A stretch of DNA of 64,000 nucleotides from Nematostella vectensis (GCF_932526225.1 NC_064038.1:10973070-11037069), one strand, 5' to 3'; shown: positions 1-14,000, counted from the first letter of the stretch. Notes: generated by a model not told the origin, from the letters alone. Translations and numbers: made by a program.

Positions 1-1344
1 GTTTAAGGACAAAGTCCCAAAAGGAGTCAAAATTGGTTTGGAGAAAATTTAAAAGAGAGCCGCAGAAATAGTTTCCATTCGAGTTTCGGGAATCCGAGTT
101 AAGCTCGAGTTACTTGGGGGAACCATACAGTATAAGGAGGAGTGGCAATTTTTTTTTTTTTTTTTGCTCTTTTTTTTTTGTTATTTTTCATGTACAGTTC
201 CGCTTCCACCCCCTCCGTCAAATATCAAATGGTATGTCCCTAAATGTTATGATGGAAATCCATTGAGTTATCAGGAATATTCTGTAAACTATACTGTATA
301 TTCCTGACTGATAACTGGAATCAATTATGCATAAAACCAAGTTACAAAAAAGCTCGAGTTGTTATAGGTATAATAATATTGGAATTGCATACAGAGGAAG
401 ATGGGGACCACTTGAACTCATCAAGTGTTCGAGTATTTTGGAGTTAAAAAACTGTAAACATAGTGCAACCCACCAGTCCAGGAGATGAGCCTTGGAGCAA
501 ACGAGCCATGGCAAATGGTCCGAGTTCTTTTGATGCATTTATACCATGAAAAATCACTCGAATACTCTACTACAGAAAAAACCGTCACATTTCATTCAAA
601 GATCGCGATTATATAAAACAAAAACAAGGAAAAAGTTTATTATGGCTAGGTTTGGTTCCAAAATTAAATATGTTTAACATTTTTTTTCTATTTTGCTGTT
701 ATCTCGTATCGTGGAAAGGTGGGTTGAGTGTAGAGGTACCAACTTCCGCCTTGTAACGCGCAAAAAAACGTTGCGAACTAAGGGAACCCACCCACGGCCT
801 TCGAAGCAAGAGGAAGTCTAAAAGAATGTAAAAAAACCGCCAACATTCCATCTGTCTGGATCAAGCAAATACTATTATGAAATGCTCCAAGCCTCCATGA
901 TAATGCCAAAGTAAGGAAATATCCTGCAAAAACATCCCACGCTGTAATCGGGTGTACCAATCGGGTGCGCATGAGGGGCGGGAATGACATTTTTACTTCT
1001 TCGTTTACCGCAAACCGCGCGAAAACTGGTAACGAGGCCACCATTTCTTTGGTCGTGCATAATAAGCAGTAGCAGACGAGCTCGCAGCTCGGCGCATGTG
1101 TCCTACTATCTTCTGCTTTTTTCCATCGTTAAAAAATATTTCGGCCAACAAGACGGGACCAGGAAGCTTCTTACTGGCTGTTTGGTAGATTGAGAAGGTT
1201 TAAGTGAATGCACGAAGCGAGGAACGCTTGCAGACTGCAAATTATTTGAGGTTTAGGGCGAGAGACATGGTGGGTTTGGAGTAGAACGTTTAAATTGGAA
1301 GCGAGCTCTGTTTCTACCGTCGTTCGGAGCTCTATTCTGCAAGC
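1..1344. other. 5' flank of the MEK gene, no coding gene seen
   Basis: AT-rich DNA with a T-run near 150-175 and a short imperfect hairpin near 408-428 (CACTTGA / TCAAGTG). Short open frames at 778-1193 overlap on both strands, resemble nothing I know and are probably chance. The last ~150 bases before the start codon at 1345 must hold the 5' UTR and probably the promoter; I see no clear TATA box. Confidence 0.5.
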
Positions 1345-4300
1345 ATGAAGCGAGGAAAGCCAAATTTAACAATTCCTACCTCCTCTTCATCAGCTCCACA
1401 AGCGTAAGAACTAACTATTTATCAATTCTGTTGTTTTTCGTGTGCGTTTTGTGCCATGTCCGCAACCCACAGATATGTGTTTGCTTGTGTTTTGCAGTTC
1501 CAACGATGAGAATGATGTTGGCCTGCAAAAAGTAGAAGAAGTTCGCAAAAAATTAGACGATCTTAATTTGGACGAAATACAGCGAAGACGCCTGGAAGAA
1601 TTTTTGAACGAGAAACGAAAAATCGGTGAACTGAGTAATGATGATTTCGAGAAAATCACTGAACTGGGAGCAGGCAACGGTGGTGTTGTTACGAAAGTGT
1701 TGCACAAACCAACAGGCCTGATAATGGCAAGAAAGGTTCGCGAATTATTCTTTGATGCAGCTATAAACCTTGATGCCCAATCCTTTGCTTCAATCATTTC
1801 AAGTAGTATTTAAAGCAATAGCAAGTTTTCTAATAGCGTAATGAACAGCCTGCCAAATATTTATTTCTGTTGGTTGCTGCTGTGTATTTACGTACTGAAT
1901 ATTATAATGTTTGAAATATGTCTCAGATATTTTTTTTTCGCAGTTGATCCATCTAGAGGTCAAACCCGCCATTAGAACGCAAATTATCCGAGAGTTGAAG
2001 GTCCTACATGACTGCAATTCCCCTTACATTGTTGGATTTTTTGGAGCCTTCTACAGCGATGGAGAAATTTCGATATGCATGGAGCACATGGTAAGGTTCC
2101 GATCAAACGTTCTATTGCATTCTTTGTAACTTTCTCTATTGTTTATATGTTGTACATTACCTAGGGAAATGTTCATTTCAATTACTAAAGTTTCATTGGC
2201 AGCCGCATATTATTTAGACTCGCACAAATCGCTCTCTATGTTACTGCTTTTGGTTTAAAATAGCGAAGGTATAAATTATTCAAGTTCGTACACACACGTT
2301 CCTGTTGCGGTACAGAAGCTATTTCAGCGATTCTGTTAGAGACATTTGGAATTCAATCATGAAACAATTTCGGTTTTGCCGTTAAAAATGATCAAGCGTA
2401 TTTTCCGCTACTTGTAAATCGAAACTCGACTACTTGGTTTCTGTCGTATCTTGTACTCTTCAAAAGCCGTCCCTTGGGGTGGGCAATACACTCGGTCAGT
2501 GCTATCGGACAATTCCCATAGGTATCCAATCACAAAGAACCTTTACTCCCTATACATATTGAAGGACTTTCCGAGATGTTTAGTCTACTCCACGCCCGGA
2601 ACATTCACATCCCGAAGGTTTTGATAAATTTACACAATTTCACTTATATAATTCAAACAAAATTGCGTTGAGTGTGACGAAGTATGGAATGTGTTTACAA
2701 AACGATCTCAGGCATTTTTCATGGTCTTAGAATCTATTTAGTCTCGGAGATTAGTCATCTAAAAGTATATTTATTTGGGAAAAATTCCGTCGTTTCCCTC
2801 CCCAGCAGAGCTATTTTTTGTCTTTTCTTAAGTGTTGGCCTGACATCATGAGATTTGTGTTTGTATACCATTGGTGAGGTTCAAGCATTTACCTTTAGGG
2901 AAGTAATCTAAAATCTAGAATCAGATCTAAGGTCTGTCAGATTTCATTCAACATTGCTAATGTCTTAACATGTAGATCTATTATTCTTAAGACAATAAAC
3001 CAAAGGAGCAATTATAAATACCCCCTGTCCATAAATTAGTAGAAAATAACAATCATACTATATTCCCACCACAACACTGATTAAAATGCTTAGTATAATT
3101 TCAAATCAAAGAACTGAATGAATTAGTATAAGGCTATAGTATATTTAGGCTTGTAGACATTATTCCTATCTATATTTTCTGTTGTGATGTTAAAAAAAAC
3201 ATGTTTGTCTAACACCTTCGAAATATAATTTTTTTTACATATACATTGACTGGTTAGCAGTTTATAAGAATAATATTATAAAGGGCCCTTATCCTTTAGA
3301 GCTTTTGCACTAATGATTTCTCCAAGGTAACTGACAAGGGTGTCTGGTCTCTCGTGGCAGTAGCACTTAACACTGTAATCGAATAGAAAGGACATTTTAG
3401 AGTCGAACAAATCTCCTTGTGCATTGAGGATTATCCAATAGCACTCCCACTTCTAATATATATTAAAAACATTAGCTTTATTGAAATTGCATAGCCACTG
3501 GCCAGAACAGAACATATCAAAATGGATCTTTAACTTAATTATAGTTCTTTCATTTGTGTCTTATTGTTTCGTTAAAAGGAAAGCAAAAGAGAACTTGAAT
3601 ACAACATAACCTTGTTAAGTATAATCCTGGGGGGGGGGGGGGGGTGGGGGGAGCGAAAAAGTTCAAGTTCAATCTCGAAGAATTGGTCTTGAGGAAACTT
3701 GAAGTCTGTCTCAGTGAGCAAAGAGCTCAAGATATCCGAGCATGAGTCATCATCACATAGCTATCAATCCACCTGCATTAGGCAGGGCTCACAAGATTTT
3801 CACCCTATTCCCCCAATTTTTTTTTCCAAGTTGGGTTGACAGCTATGCCGTCAGGGTTCCACTGTAAAAAAAAAGCAATTTATGTTAGTTTGTGTATTTG
3901 ATTATTTCTTTTTTGTCCCATAGTGTCTCAAGATATAAACCTAAACATCCCCACCAACCTCAAAAGCATTGCATTTCTATATGAAAACTGTATTAGAAAT
4001 TACAAACAAAAATTAGCATGGAGATATAATGTTAATAATGAGTTTAATTCAACCTTTCGCAGTATAGACTTGATTACAGGTGAGTCAGAGATACAAATAA
4101 GCACTACAATAAAGTACAATTAATCAAATGTAATCAGCATATTTAACAGTAACGAACTTGTGAAACGACTCGTATTAGTAGGCCTCTGATACGATGTAGA
4201 TTTAGACCTGAGGTTATACCCTGAATCATGCGTAATGCGACGCCCTTTAATGATAGGAAAAAGAGGATTCTCTGGTTTGATTCTGGAAACGAATCGCTGG

Positions 4301-6054
4301 CATGCAATATTTCTTCGCTCGTGCAACGTTGGAAGGTTTGCAAGCGTGAGTGAGCCCTCATAACTACGACCTGGGAAAGCGATCTTGAGCGCACGCCTCT
4401 GTACATTCTCTAGGGCGTCAGACAGATAATTTGGAAGGTCCGCAAAGGCTGCAGACACATATTCAATGAGCGATCTGATAAGTGACCGGTAGACTGTTAT
4501 CAGCTCTATGGCATCCAGGCCACATTTCTTAAGTACTCTTAGAGCATAAAGCCTTTTGTTAGCATTCTTAATTATGAAGTCGCAGTGCGCAACCCATGTC
4601 AAGTCACACGATATGAGAACGCCAAGCAGCTTGAACGACTGCACCCGATCGATGGTATTGCCGCCTACGGCCATGGGCTGCCAACTGCAACTATCATAGT
4701 TTAAGAAGCTAACGGACATTTCTTTGCACTTTGATGGATTAAGGCGCATGTTATTCTTTAGGGCATATGCTTGAATGTTGTTAACAATGTGTCCTAGGAG
4801 GGATGGTGAGTTCCTAGGTACCACCTCAAGAACAGTCAAATCGTCCACGAACTTAGCCCGCGGGGGCCACGTCCTGACCAAGTCATTGACCATTACACAG
4901 AAGAGAATGGGCCCAAGCCTCGTACCCTGGGGGATTCCCCCGTTAAGTAGTTGCGAGGAAGATGTTTTACCATCTTCCTCGCGAATGCCCTTGTAGAAAG
5001 GCTGCAACCCAGCGCAAAAGTGCCAAAGATGTTTAATTTTTTTTGCCAGGAGATTTAAGAATATGAAATTAAGTATTTAGATATTCCCTGTACAATTCCA
5101 CTAATATCAAAGTGTTACATTTTCATCATAGGAGTTGCATCTCATTTGCCTAAGTGAAAGAAAGGCTGCAATCAATTTTCTTTATCTCTACTCATCAATC
5201 TTTTGCACACAATTCCTTCATTTCATTTTTAACACAGTTGTGCATTTTTGTCTGTGGTTTTCAAATACCTGCCATTTAGTAGCTGTAAATTTATTCTTTG
5301 CTCTGTTTATTAATATTTTCTAATCGAGCTAGCGGTTGCCTTAAGGGTGAAGATAGAGAATATCTTCAATATCTTCTATATGCGTCAACAATCAAACTAC
5401 AGGACTCACTTCCATACCTTTTTGAAAAGTGTATGTCTTTCAGCTACTGTACATGTAAAAACTCTCATTCTGCATTCATGTATACTTTTTGCTCAAAATT
5501 TGAATCATATTTGAAATCACATGAATTACCCAATAAGGTTCTAACTTAAATGAAAAAAAGTGTATGAAATATTACATCAAATCTCTTGTAAATTCCCCTC
5601 TCTTGTCAGTGCTATAGCATGCTGTCATGAACAAGAGTAAGGTCTAAAAAAACGCATTTCTTGGCAAACTAAATTATTGGACAGAGGGGGGGACCGTGCC
5701 CCCAGTGCCCCACCCCCACCCATGCACTGCTTCTTAGTTTGTTTACTGTTTGTTTGCAGGATGGAGGCTCACTTGATCTGATACTCAAGAAGGCTGGAAG
5801 GATTCCTGAAGACATTTTAGGCAAGATTAGCATCGCTGTAAGTGATACTCAATACTGCAAATATGATGGTCATTTTTTTTAGTAAATACAGTATAACCTT
5901 GATTTTACAATGTGCCTCTGGAGAAAGAAAACATGTAGTAAAACTGCTATTGTTGCAAAGAAGTTCTTAATTTTATAAAGGCAAATAATTTACCAATATC
6001 ATTGCAAGATTAATTAATTAATTTTTTACATTTAAAAATGTATATTTAAAAAAA

Positions 6055-6128
<74 letters not shown>

Positions 6129-9100
6129 TTTAGGTGTTAAAAGGTCTTTGTTACCTGAGAGAAATCCACCAGATTATCCATAGAGATGTTAAGCCATCCA
6201 ACATCCTAGTGAACTCAAGAGGAGAGATTAAAATGTGTGACTTTGGTGTCAGTGGACAGTTGATAGATTCAATGGCGAACTCCTTTGTTGGGACGAGGTC
6301 CTATATGTCGGTAAGAGTCAACTGTGGACTTGTTTTGTTAGACAAAATAATTGATAAATAAATGCTATCACATACCATTAATTCACCATTGGAAAGCATG
6401 ATATTTGAAGATTAATCGGAGTTGAAGTTTCATTATTACAGAATAGCCAAAATGACCACTAGATTATTTAAAAAACCTTTCATATTTCAGTTAGATACAA
6501 TAAAATTTGTTTTGAGCATCTCACATCCAGCCAATTGAAATAGTAGTAATTTTGAGTTTCATTTAAAGACTGGTGTTTACTGAAATCCTGAAAATGAATA
6601 ATCTATAAACCAAGTTTTTTTTTCTGTGTTTTATTCTCGGGGCTGTATGAGCTACTACAGTATATTTAAAAATCTTTTTTGGTTTACATGTAGTTCAGTC
6701 TGCAAAAACTACTTCAAATTTTCCTATTTTCAAACTATAGCCATAATTTGATCAAATTTTATTTTCCTTTATTTTCCATTATTTTGAGATATCTTGCTAT
6801 GATCATGATCATTGTTAAATCCTAACCTATGGCCCTCTTATATTTCTAGCCAGAGCGGTTACAAGGAAATCAATATACCATCCAATCAGATATCTGGAGC
6901 TTTGGGCTCTCGCTTGTCGAGATGGCGATAGGACGCTATCCAATACCGCCGCCAGACCCACAGGAGATAGAAAAAGTCTTGAGTAGGGAACCCTCTAGTA
7001 TGGCCTCGCCCATGTCTGTGGGCCGCCTCCCGCCTGGTGTAAGGCCCCCCAGTGGTGTAAATAATGAGACAAGACCTATGGCAATATTTGAACTGTTGGA
7101 CTACATAGTAAACGAGGTAAAATTCCTGGTAATTTAATCTGAAACACAAGAGTTCTCCTAAAGGGCTGGCTAATGGTGAGTGTTATCAGCTGGGAAAATG
7201 TTAATTTCTAGGAATAACAAATGGAAACAGTTTTCTTACCACATGACTGACATATTTCTATGGACAACCCATGAAACGGAGTTTATAAAAAGGAATCTTT
7301 CATTCTCAAGAGATTTCACTTTGTAGTTATGTGTTTATGTGTTTCTTTTAACAATACTGTAGACCCAAATGGCTTCATTTCGGGTGAAATTTTTTTATTA
7401 TGCCATTCGATGACAATAGGCACACTCTAGATGTTAGCAAAAAAATAACACCAAAATCTTAATACTCCGCCAGATATTTAAGAAAAAACGAATTTGAACG
7501 AGTGTAGCGTTATTCTCGAAGGCGTCAATAATCCTGTTTACTTAGCTCAAAGTCCCGCAATCAACATCCGGGGAACTTAGTTTTACAGCTTTTCTCTCTA
7601 ATTAGCATACAAGCGTGTCAGTATCATTATCGACGTTTTATTTAAGATTTATCCGTATTTATATCAACTTTATAAGCGTTTACTCTAAATTTTGCATAGT
7701 TGTAAACTACGCCAAGATTAGGTAAGAATCTTTGGCTTCCTTCGAAGAAGGCTAAGCGAGGAAGAAAGCCCAAAACATAGAGCTGTCTCTGTTCGCGGTC
7801 TTTTTAAGTTTTTCGCGCTCTTCTTTTCTCCGGTGCAAGCTCGCTTTGGTCTAGGCATCTTCCTTCACTTGCACTACTAGGGCTATGACATTTGAGTGCC
7901 TAAGAGTTTTCCCGCTGCGTGTAGAGCGTGCAATGTGATTGGTTGCCATACGCGGCTCTATTTGCTCTTCGTCTGTCATTACTGTCACGCTGCCTCTAAT
8001 GTTTACACAACTTCAATCCCCGATATCTCGCAATCAAATTTTGCCCCATCTTACTCTAAATATGTGAATTAAAGGTACACTTCTAACCAACCGATTCCTA
8101 CGCAACTTGGCAAGCGTCTAGTAAAGATATTGTTCTGTCACACCGTACCGCGGATAATCAATAGCTTTTTTTGCTACGGACTTAATTAGCACGTTGTAGC
8201 CAAAGAAGCAAAATTATTCCATGCCTAACTTTGACCCTTGATTATTAATCAACGAGGCTGTGTGACGTCAAATGTAGACACGGTTTGTCAATTAAGTACA
8301 TCTCGAAAGATATAAAGCAGATCCCGGGAGGTTACACGCTTTTGGTGTGTATAAATAATTCGCATGTTTAAAATTGGTCGATTTCGTACTTCGGATCAGG
8401 CAAAAGCAATCAAAACTAAGCACGCATAAAAAAGGATTATTTTAGGAGGAAAGTACAATAATTAAGCTTTAAATTGATATATAGTTTGTTGGCATTTGCT
8501 TTAATCCGACGCGAGCACGAGCGATTTTCCCGGGACAATTGGGGCAATTACCGCTTGGGTCTATGGTATCCTTAAATTGTTCTGTTAAAAGTCTTATTTC
8601 TTCAATTTCAGCCTCCTCCAATTCTTCCTGGTGCACATTTCTCACCAGAATTTTGTGAATTTGTTCAAAAGTGGTAAGTAATTAATTGTACTTAACAAAA
8701 AAATACAAACATGAAATGAACTCCAAAAACTAAATTTATGATACTCATTAGAAAATAGGCCTGTAAAACGTACATGTAGCTACTGCAGGCAAGTATTTAC
8801 AACCGTAATGTTATCATATATTTCTAGGTTATTTCTTATTATAATCATACTATAAAAAGTATTGATGAACAGTATAAGACTCCAATGGATTAAAAAAAAA
8901 AGGAAAAAAAGAAAGAAAAAATATATATTCTGTGGGAAGTATTTGAACCCATGACCTTATGCAACTCAGGACTCAGACTAAGCCACGAAGCCAATGCTAG
9001 CAAATTAGGATACTAAAAATAATCTTATTAGTGCTTGTATTGAACCGTTCTAAATGACACATCGAGCATGTCGAATTCCAGTTACTTTTCTTTTTCACAA

Positions 9101-10712
9101 AAAAATACAATTGATCACATTACTGTTGTACAATGAGCTTGCATAATAATCTAAAAAAAGTGCAAAATCATTATTCGATGAGTAAATTTGTGGGGGCATG
9201 TTTTTGTATGAATTAACTTTATATGTTTGAACCTACAGAGAACCTCAATAAAGCTTTGCAACTTGACTTTATTTCAAAAGCAATTGGATACGGGCAAAAA
9301 AACTTGAGCTTCAATACCAAATGAGAGCGTGTTTACCTTAAATACCAAATGAGAGCTTGTGTGTTTCGGCACGTATTGCAAACTCTTTATAAATCAATAA
9401 CCTGACGTGAAGTTTGAACGATCATAACTCGGAATGTGAGTGGAATGCAGCCACATTCGAGTTTATCAGACCAAGCTGCCGTAAAAGCAAATATGTAAAA
9501 ATTGTTTAACAAAACCCAGAGACTTTTGATTTTTTAGATATGTTCTTTTTCATAAAGTGATTCTAAGCTGGCGCTTTGTAACGATCATATCCTGAAATGT
9601 ATCCAAGGTCAAATTTTCCCAGCAAACCCCGTGGCCAATCTTACTTTTTTTCTGCGTGATGACATGGTAGCTACTTGCACATGCGCAGTAGCTACAAAAA
9701 AAAGGGGGAATGTGTGCTCCCCCACTCAACTGGCCTGATGTATCGGCTTATCATGTTAGCAGTTTGTCCTACAAAGCTAAACTAGAGTAAATCACAAGCA
9801 ATTCCACCTGAAAACAAATATCACAGTGTCTTTAAAAACAGTGACACTTAAAACTGAACTTTGCCAAGCTAAATTATTATTATAAGCCATATTTTAGTTC
9901 CAATATTTCAGGACTTCAAAAAGTGGCCACTGTTATATATAATCATATTGATTGTTTGCTTATTTTCCAGTCTTGTCAAAAATCCCAAGCAGAGAGCAGA
10001 CCTTACTTATCTTATGGTGAGTACACTCTAGGGTGTAATTTGTCTGTTAGAGTTGCTCAGTTGGAAGTTCTATTAAAAAAAGGTTGGCTGGTCACTGTCA
10101 ATTATATTTAGAGGGTGTCTGCTTGAGGGGTCCATTATATTGTGGTTTCATTATATGTTTATTATATTATACATTGCTGGGAGTTTGATTTATCCAAGCT
10201 AATGTTATTAGGTTTCATTCTATGTACTGCCTTTACCCATTTAACAAACACTGATTTATCAAGCCTTGGTTTTATTATTGTTTTCAATACGGTATGTAAC
10301 ATATATTTAACAATTAGACTACAAGTTAGAGTTTTCTATGAGTCAATAGATAGTCAATGATGCACGTAGTAATAAATAACACAAGCAACAAAAAAAGTAT
10401 TTTACAAAATCAAAACAGAATGTGCTTGTTTGAAATGGCGTGTTTTCTAGTGGTGTTTGCAGCACGTGCAGATAAACAAAAATTGAAAACTTTAGCTTCA
10501 AAACCATGCAGTCTTTATTACTTTGAGTGTCCTTTTGTAAGGATGGTAAACATCTACTAGAAAAGATTGGGAACCAAAGTTCTCGAATTTGAATCAAGGT
10601 TTTCTTGTCTCTTTCGCTTCAAGTGGCTTTTTCGCTACTCACAATCTATGACTCAATAGATAGTGAGTACCTGAGCCAATAAAATTGCGAGATTCGTGAT
10701 AGTATGTGAGTG

Positions 10713-10782
<70 letters not shown>

Positions 10783-11060
10783 ATGGTTGAAGGCTTTCAT
10801 AGAAAGTGCTCAATACTCGAAAGTAGAGCGGTGTTTCGTGGTTGCCCACTCATCCCCTGATGAGTGGGCAACCACACACAAAACAGACCTGTAGGGAAAC
10901 CTATGTAGTTTGTATTTTTCTCAAACCAACACTATACACTAATTTTTGGTATTTTTTTTTTCAACAGACTCACAAGTTTATTGCTAAAGCGGACAAGTCC
11001 AACGTTGACTTTGCCAAATGGATATCTCAATTCCTATCAGAGGACAGCAACTCACAGTAA
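1345..11060 (+). CDS. MAP2K1/2: MAP kinase kinase 1/2 (MEK1/2), nine coding exons
   Basis: Dual-specificity kinase that phosphorylates ERK in the cytoplasmic RAF-MEK-ERK cascade. Exons: 1345-1403, 1498-1735, 1944-2090, 5760-5837, 6134-6310, 6850-7116, 8612-8673, 9971-10016, 10968-11060. All junctions are GT-AG, the phases agree, and the sum is 1167 nt (388 aa; human MEK1 has 393). Visible: a basic-hydrophobic ERK-docking site at residues 1-10 (KRGKPNLTI); a helical leader; glycine loop GAGNGG 77-82; ATP lysine K99; catalytic HRD 190-192; DFG 210-212; activation loop SMANS with S220 and S224 at the RAF sites; SPERL; a proline-rich insert (RYPIPPP onward); and a C-terminal docking helix with VDFAKW. 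The start has A at -3. No frame damage is seen. The insert between kinase subdomains is shorter and differs in sequence from the vertebrate one. MEK1 versus MEK2 is a vertebrate split, so the pre-duplication name applies. Confidence 0.97.
3630..3657. repeat. poly-G tract
   Basis: Nearly uninterrupted G-run of about 25 bases within MEK intron 3, broken by one T. It is a simple repeat and a likely replication- or sequencing-slippage site. Confidence 0.8.
4120..5007 (-). mobile_element. 5'-truncated non-LTR retrotransposon (LINE) reverse-transcriptase fragment
   Basis: An open frame of 295 codons in antisense to the MEK gene. It begins at the RT core block [13 protein letters not shown], followed by the catalytic box KFVDD (V in place of the usual A), the LNPSKCKEM block, FKLLGVLIS, and a C-terminal region with [11 protein letters not shown] and [11 protein letters not shown]. 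This order is typical of CR1/Jockey/Rex-type LINEs. The endonuclease and the first half of the RT are absent, as expected of a dead 5'-truncated copy. The retained frame is intact, which suggests a fairly recent insertion. It is removed with the intron. Clade assignment is tentative. Confidence 0.88.
6062..6121. repeat. (AT)n microsatellite next to the exon 5 splice acceptor
   Basis: About 30 AT units run directly into a T tract and the TAG acceptor of MEK exon 5 at 6134. The repeat therefore occupies the place of the branch-point and polypyrimidine region. Confidence 0.9.
7117..8611 (+). other. MEK intron 6
   Basis: Intron between the exon ending DYIVNE and the one beginning PPPILPG. It begins GTAAAA and ends TTTCAG. 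I see no coding frame, no repeat array and no recognisable element in it. Confidence 0.7.
8930..8995 (-). repeat. tRNA-like (SINE-type) fragment
   Basis: Read on the minus strand, this stretch of MEK intron 7 has an A-box-like TGGCTTAGTCTGAG and, about 30 bases on, a B-box-like GGGTTCAAATACTTCCC, the spacing of a pol III internal promoter. It is followed by a T-rich stretch (A-rich on the plus strand at 8891-8925). It does not fold into a clean tRNA, so I read it as a tRNA-derived SINE or tRNA pseudogene. Confidence 0.45.
10713..10777. repeat. (AT)n microsatellite in MEK intron 8
   Basis: About 32 uninterrupted AT/TA units. Intron 8 (10017-10967) otherwise contains AT-rich sequence without a coding frame. 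A short self-complementary stretch (CCCACTCATC / GATGAGTGGG) lies at 10845-10869. Confidence 0.9.
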
Positions 11061-14000
11061 AATATTATCTTTTAATGCAATACCATGATGCCATGTGCGT
11101 AATGGTTTTTGAACTTGTTACATTTGCCATCTGGAATCTGATGAAACCCAAGAAATAGCAGGGCTCTGATAATGGTAGGATAATGTTATGGCTATGGGGA
11201 CACTGTGAAGCAATGATTTTGTAAAAATCTCTAAAAGATAAAAGAATGGCTTAGAAAAAGCAGATAAATACTTGTTATAAGTGCTCAAGGTACCTTGATA
11301 GGACAGGGTAATTTACAGGCAGATTCTGTATAATAAGACAGCTTTTCTATTCTTTCACATGCTCCTTTTTCCGTCCTCCTCTTGATTTCAGTCTTTGTCC
11401 TTGGCTAAACTACTCTCACTGAGACAATATGATCATAAACAAATTAATAAGAGGGAAGTCCAGCGTACAAGTGTGACTAGATCATTATAATTTTATGAAT
11501 GATGACTGAGAAAAGTGCCTCATACTAGCTACCAACCTTCCCAGGGTACCAGAGCCTCCAGACTTCTCTCGCCCAGTGCCGCCCAGCCAAAATGCTGCCA
11601 AAATACTAGCAACCCTGTATATGCACAGACTCGCAAATGATTTGATAATGTGATGTAAAGATTCTTTCTCAATTTTCATCACTGGGTCTGTAAATTTTGC
11701 TTGTTATGATTGCCCTGATTTTAGAACCAATATCTATGTTGTCAACCTTTTCTAGTTATAAACGCGGCATGTGGTTTTTTTTTACAACAATTCAGATCAT
11801 TGCAAGCTGTTTTGAGGCTCTGAAGGTAAAAAAATGTACCTTGTTTATTAATATATTATATTATTTTGCTGTGCAATTCTTCGCACTTTATTTCACTATT
11901 TTTATTCCTCTCTTCTCAAGTTTTTCTATTTAAGCATTAAGTAGTGTATAATTGTGATTTGCTGTATAAACTATGAGGGCAATGATGGCATACATGGTAA
12001 TTTTGTCTTTGCATGCCTTAAGGGGCGTGGTCAAAGGGGGATGTCATAGGTTTCATGTACCCCTTCCCTTATATCTGCTGTCATGAGGTAAAGACCAGGA
12101 CACTGCATGGCTTTGTTATTTTAAGATTTCTTTATGTGATTTGCCTTCCAATACGGAATTAAAACATGGCTTTGACGTTTAGTTCGCTAAAGCTCTAAAT
12201 CAGAGGCAAATTTCAGATCTAAAACTCTTTTAATGTACTTCATATAGAAAATACTTATGAACAATTTACAGCTTTTGGGGGGGAGGGGGAGTGTGTTATG
12301 ATAAATTTATCTAACCTGGGTTACTTGTGTCCATGTAGTTTGGTGAGCCGCCATTGGCTCTTTGCATTTGTAAAGCTTGATGTATTGGTAAGATACCTGT
12401 GGTACACTTGTTAGAGGTATGACATCACAATACGGTATATTTCATCTTGGTAACCTCCTTGCCAATCGCCGCAACTAGTTTGAAGAATATGCTTTTTTAC
12501 AATTGCGCTTGTTCTGGTCAATGACTTTTTTGATCAATGAACTTGGAGGTTTTTTAAGACTGAAATAATTCCTAAGAGGTCTTAGTGTAGCCAACTCTGT
12601 GCTTGTTGTTGGTCCTGTTACCGTAATGACCGTGTTGTGAACTTTCTTCTACTAAAAAGAACTTGCAATAAAATGTAAAAATAATATGTAATTGTGTTTT
12701 CTTCTTGAAATTGTATTGTGCTGCTATAAAGGAGAAATCGCAAGAATTATAGCATCTCCTGTTGCTCAAAAACTCCCTCTACCATGTTCCCCATAATATA
12801 ATATATAGATTTAGGCACTGCCTAAAAGCGGGGCCAGTTTTATTTGCCACTCGTAACTAGTGTTTTGTCCCCATTCCAATCCTTCCTTCCTCCAACCCCT
12901 AAGACGGCCAGACTTCAGTGAGAGACAGGGACATAACAACAGGATTCTACACATTGACTATGCTCCAAGTATCCCACCTTCCTATTATCAACCCTATCTA
13001 AAATGCATGGCTTATTACTTTTACCTTTCCTATTATTATAAAAGCATCCCCTCCCATCCCCCTAGAGAATACCCAGAACAATGACGCTAGTAGTAGTTTT
13101 TATTGACAGTACTCGGGATACTATTTGCATAAAAAGAGGGATATGGGCTCTTTATCTAGAGTTGTGCTTGATAGACAACTGATACTGAAAATATATTTCT
13201 AATATGCCATATAATCAGATTCTGCTAAATTGAGCACTATTCATTTATGTTAGTCTTGTTTTATTTATTGAGTATAATCCAGAGAATCTACAAACAAAGA
13301 ATTCTTTGGGATCAGGACCCTCAAGTTTATGTGCCCCTTATATGATATGAGTTGATATCTATTTTGGTTTCAAACATGACTGGAGTTTACTCTGTCAATA
13401 CTTTGCAGACAGTGTTAATAATTTAAGGTTGCCTTGAAGCAAGGGGGAATTTTAGGCTATTAACATGGTGGTATGGGTTGAGGTGTTGTTGGTGGCTGGT
13501 TGCACTTCGTAATAGACAAAGTAGTATGGCTGGTTGCTGGCTGATAATAGATAAAGTGGTATGATTATAGATTTGGAAAGAGTGGAATATTACAGACAAT
13601 TTCGTATTCTTTTTTGCAGGTGTTACAAATTTATAATCAAACTACAGGGCTCAAATATATAATCCAACTAGACCCATAATACCTAGGTTGAAAACTTTCA
13701 AACTCCTAAAAAACCTGATCCTTAATTCTACAACACCTCATATTCATACATTTTTACCAATTAACTAGATACCAAACTACAGATTCTTGATAAATGAAAT
13801 CCTTTTTCTTATATTCTATGTAAAATCCATCTACAATCTTAATAGCAAACATCCATATTAATGTGAAATATAAAAAAAATGAAATATTCCAACCCATCTC
13901 CCCTGTCATTACTACATATGAGTAACTCTCTTGAACCATGCTCATGAACAAGTAAAAGCTAATGAGTGTGCCTATTTACCGAGCCATGACTAGAGCCAGG

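Larger units (their letters stand above)
2091..5759 (+). other. MEK intron 3 (3.7 kb)
   Basis: This intron separates the exon ending MEHM from the one beginning DGGS. It starts GTAAGG and ends TTTGCAG. It holds a run of G at about 3631-3656 and a LINE fragment on the minus strand at 4120-5007. The small open frames at 3923-4123, 5135-5323 and 5298-5549 are AT-rich, resemble nothing and are probably chance. Confidence 0.8.
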
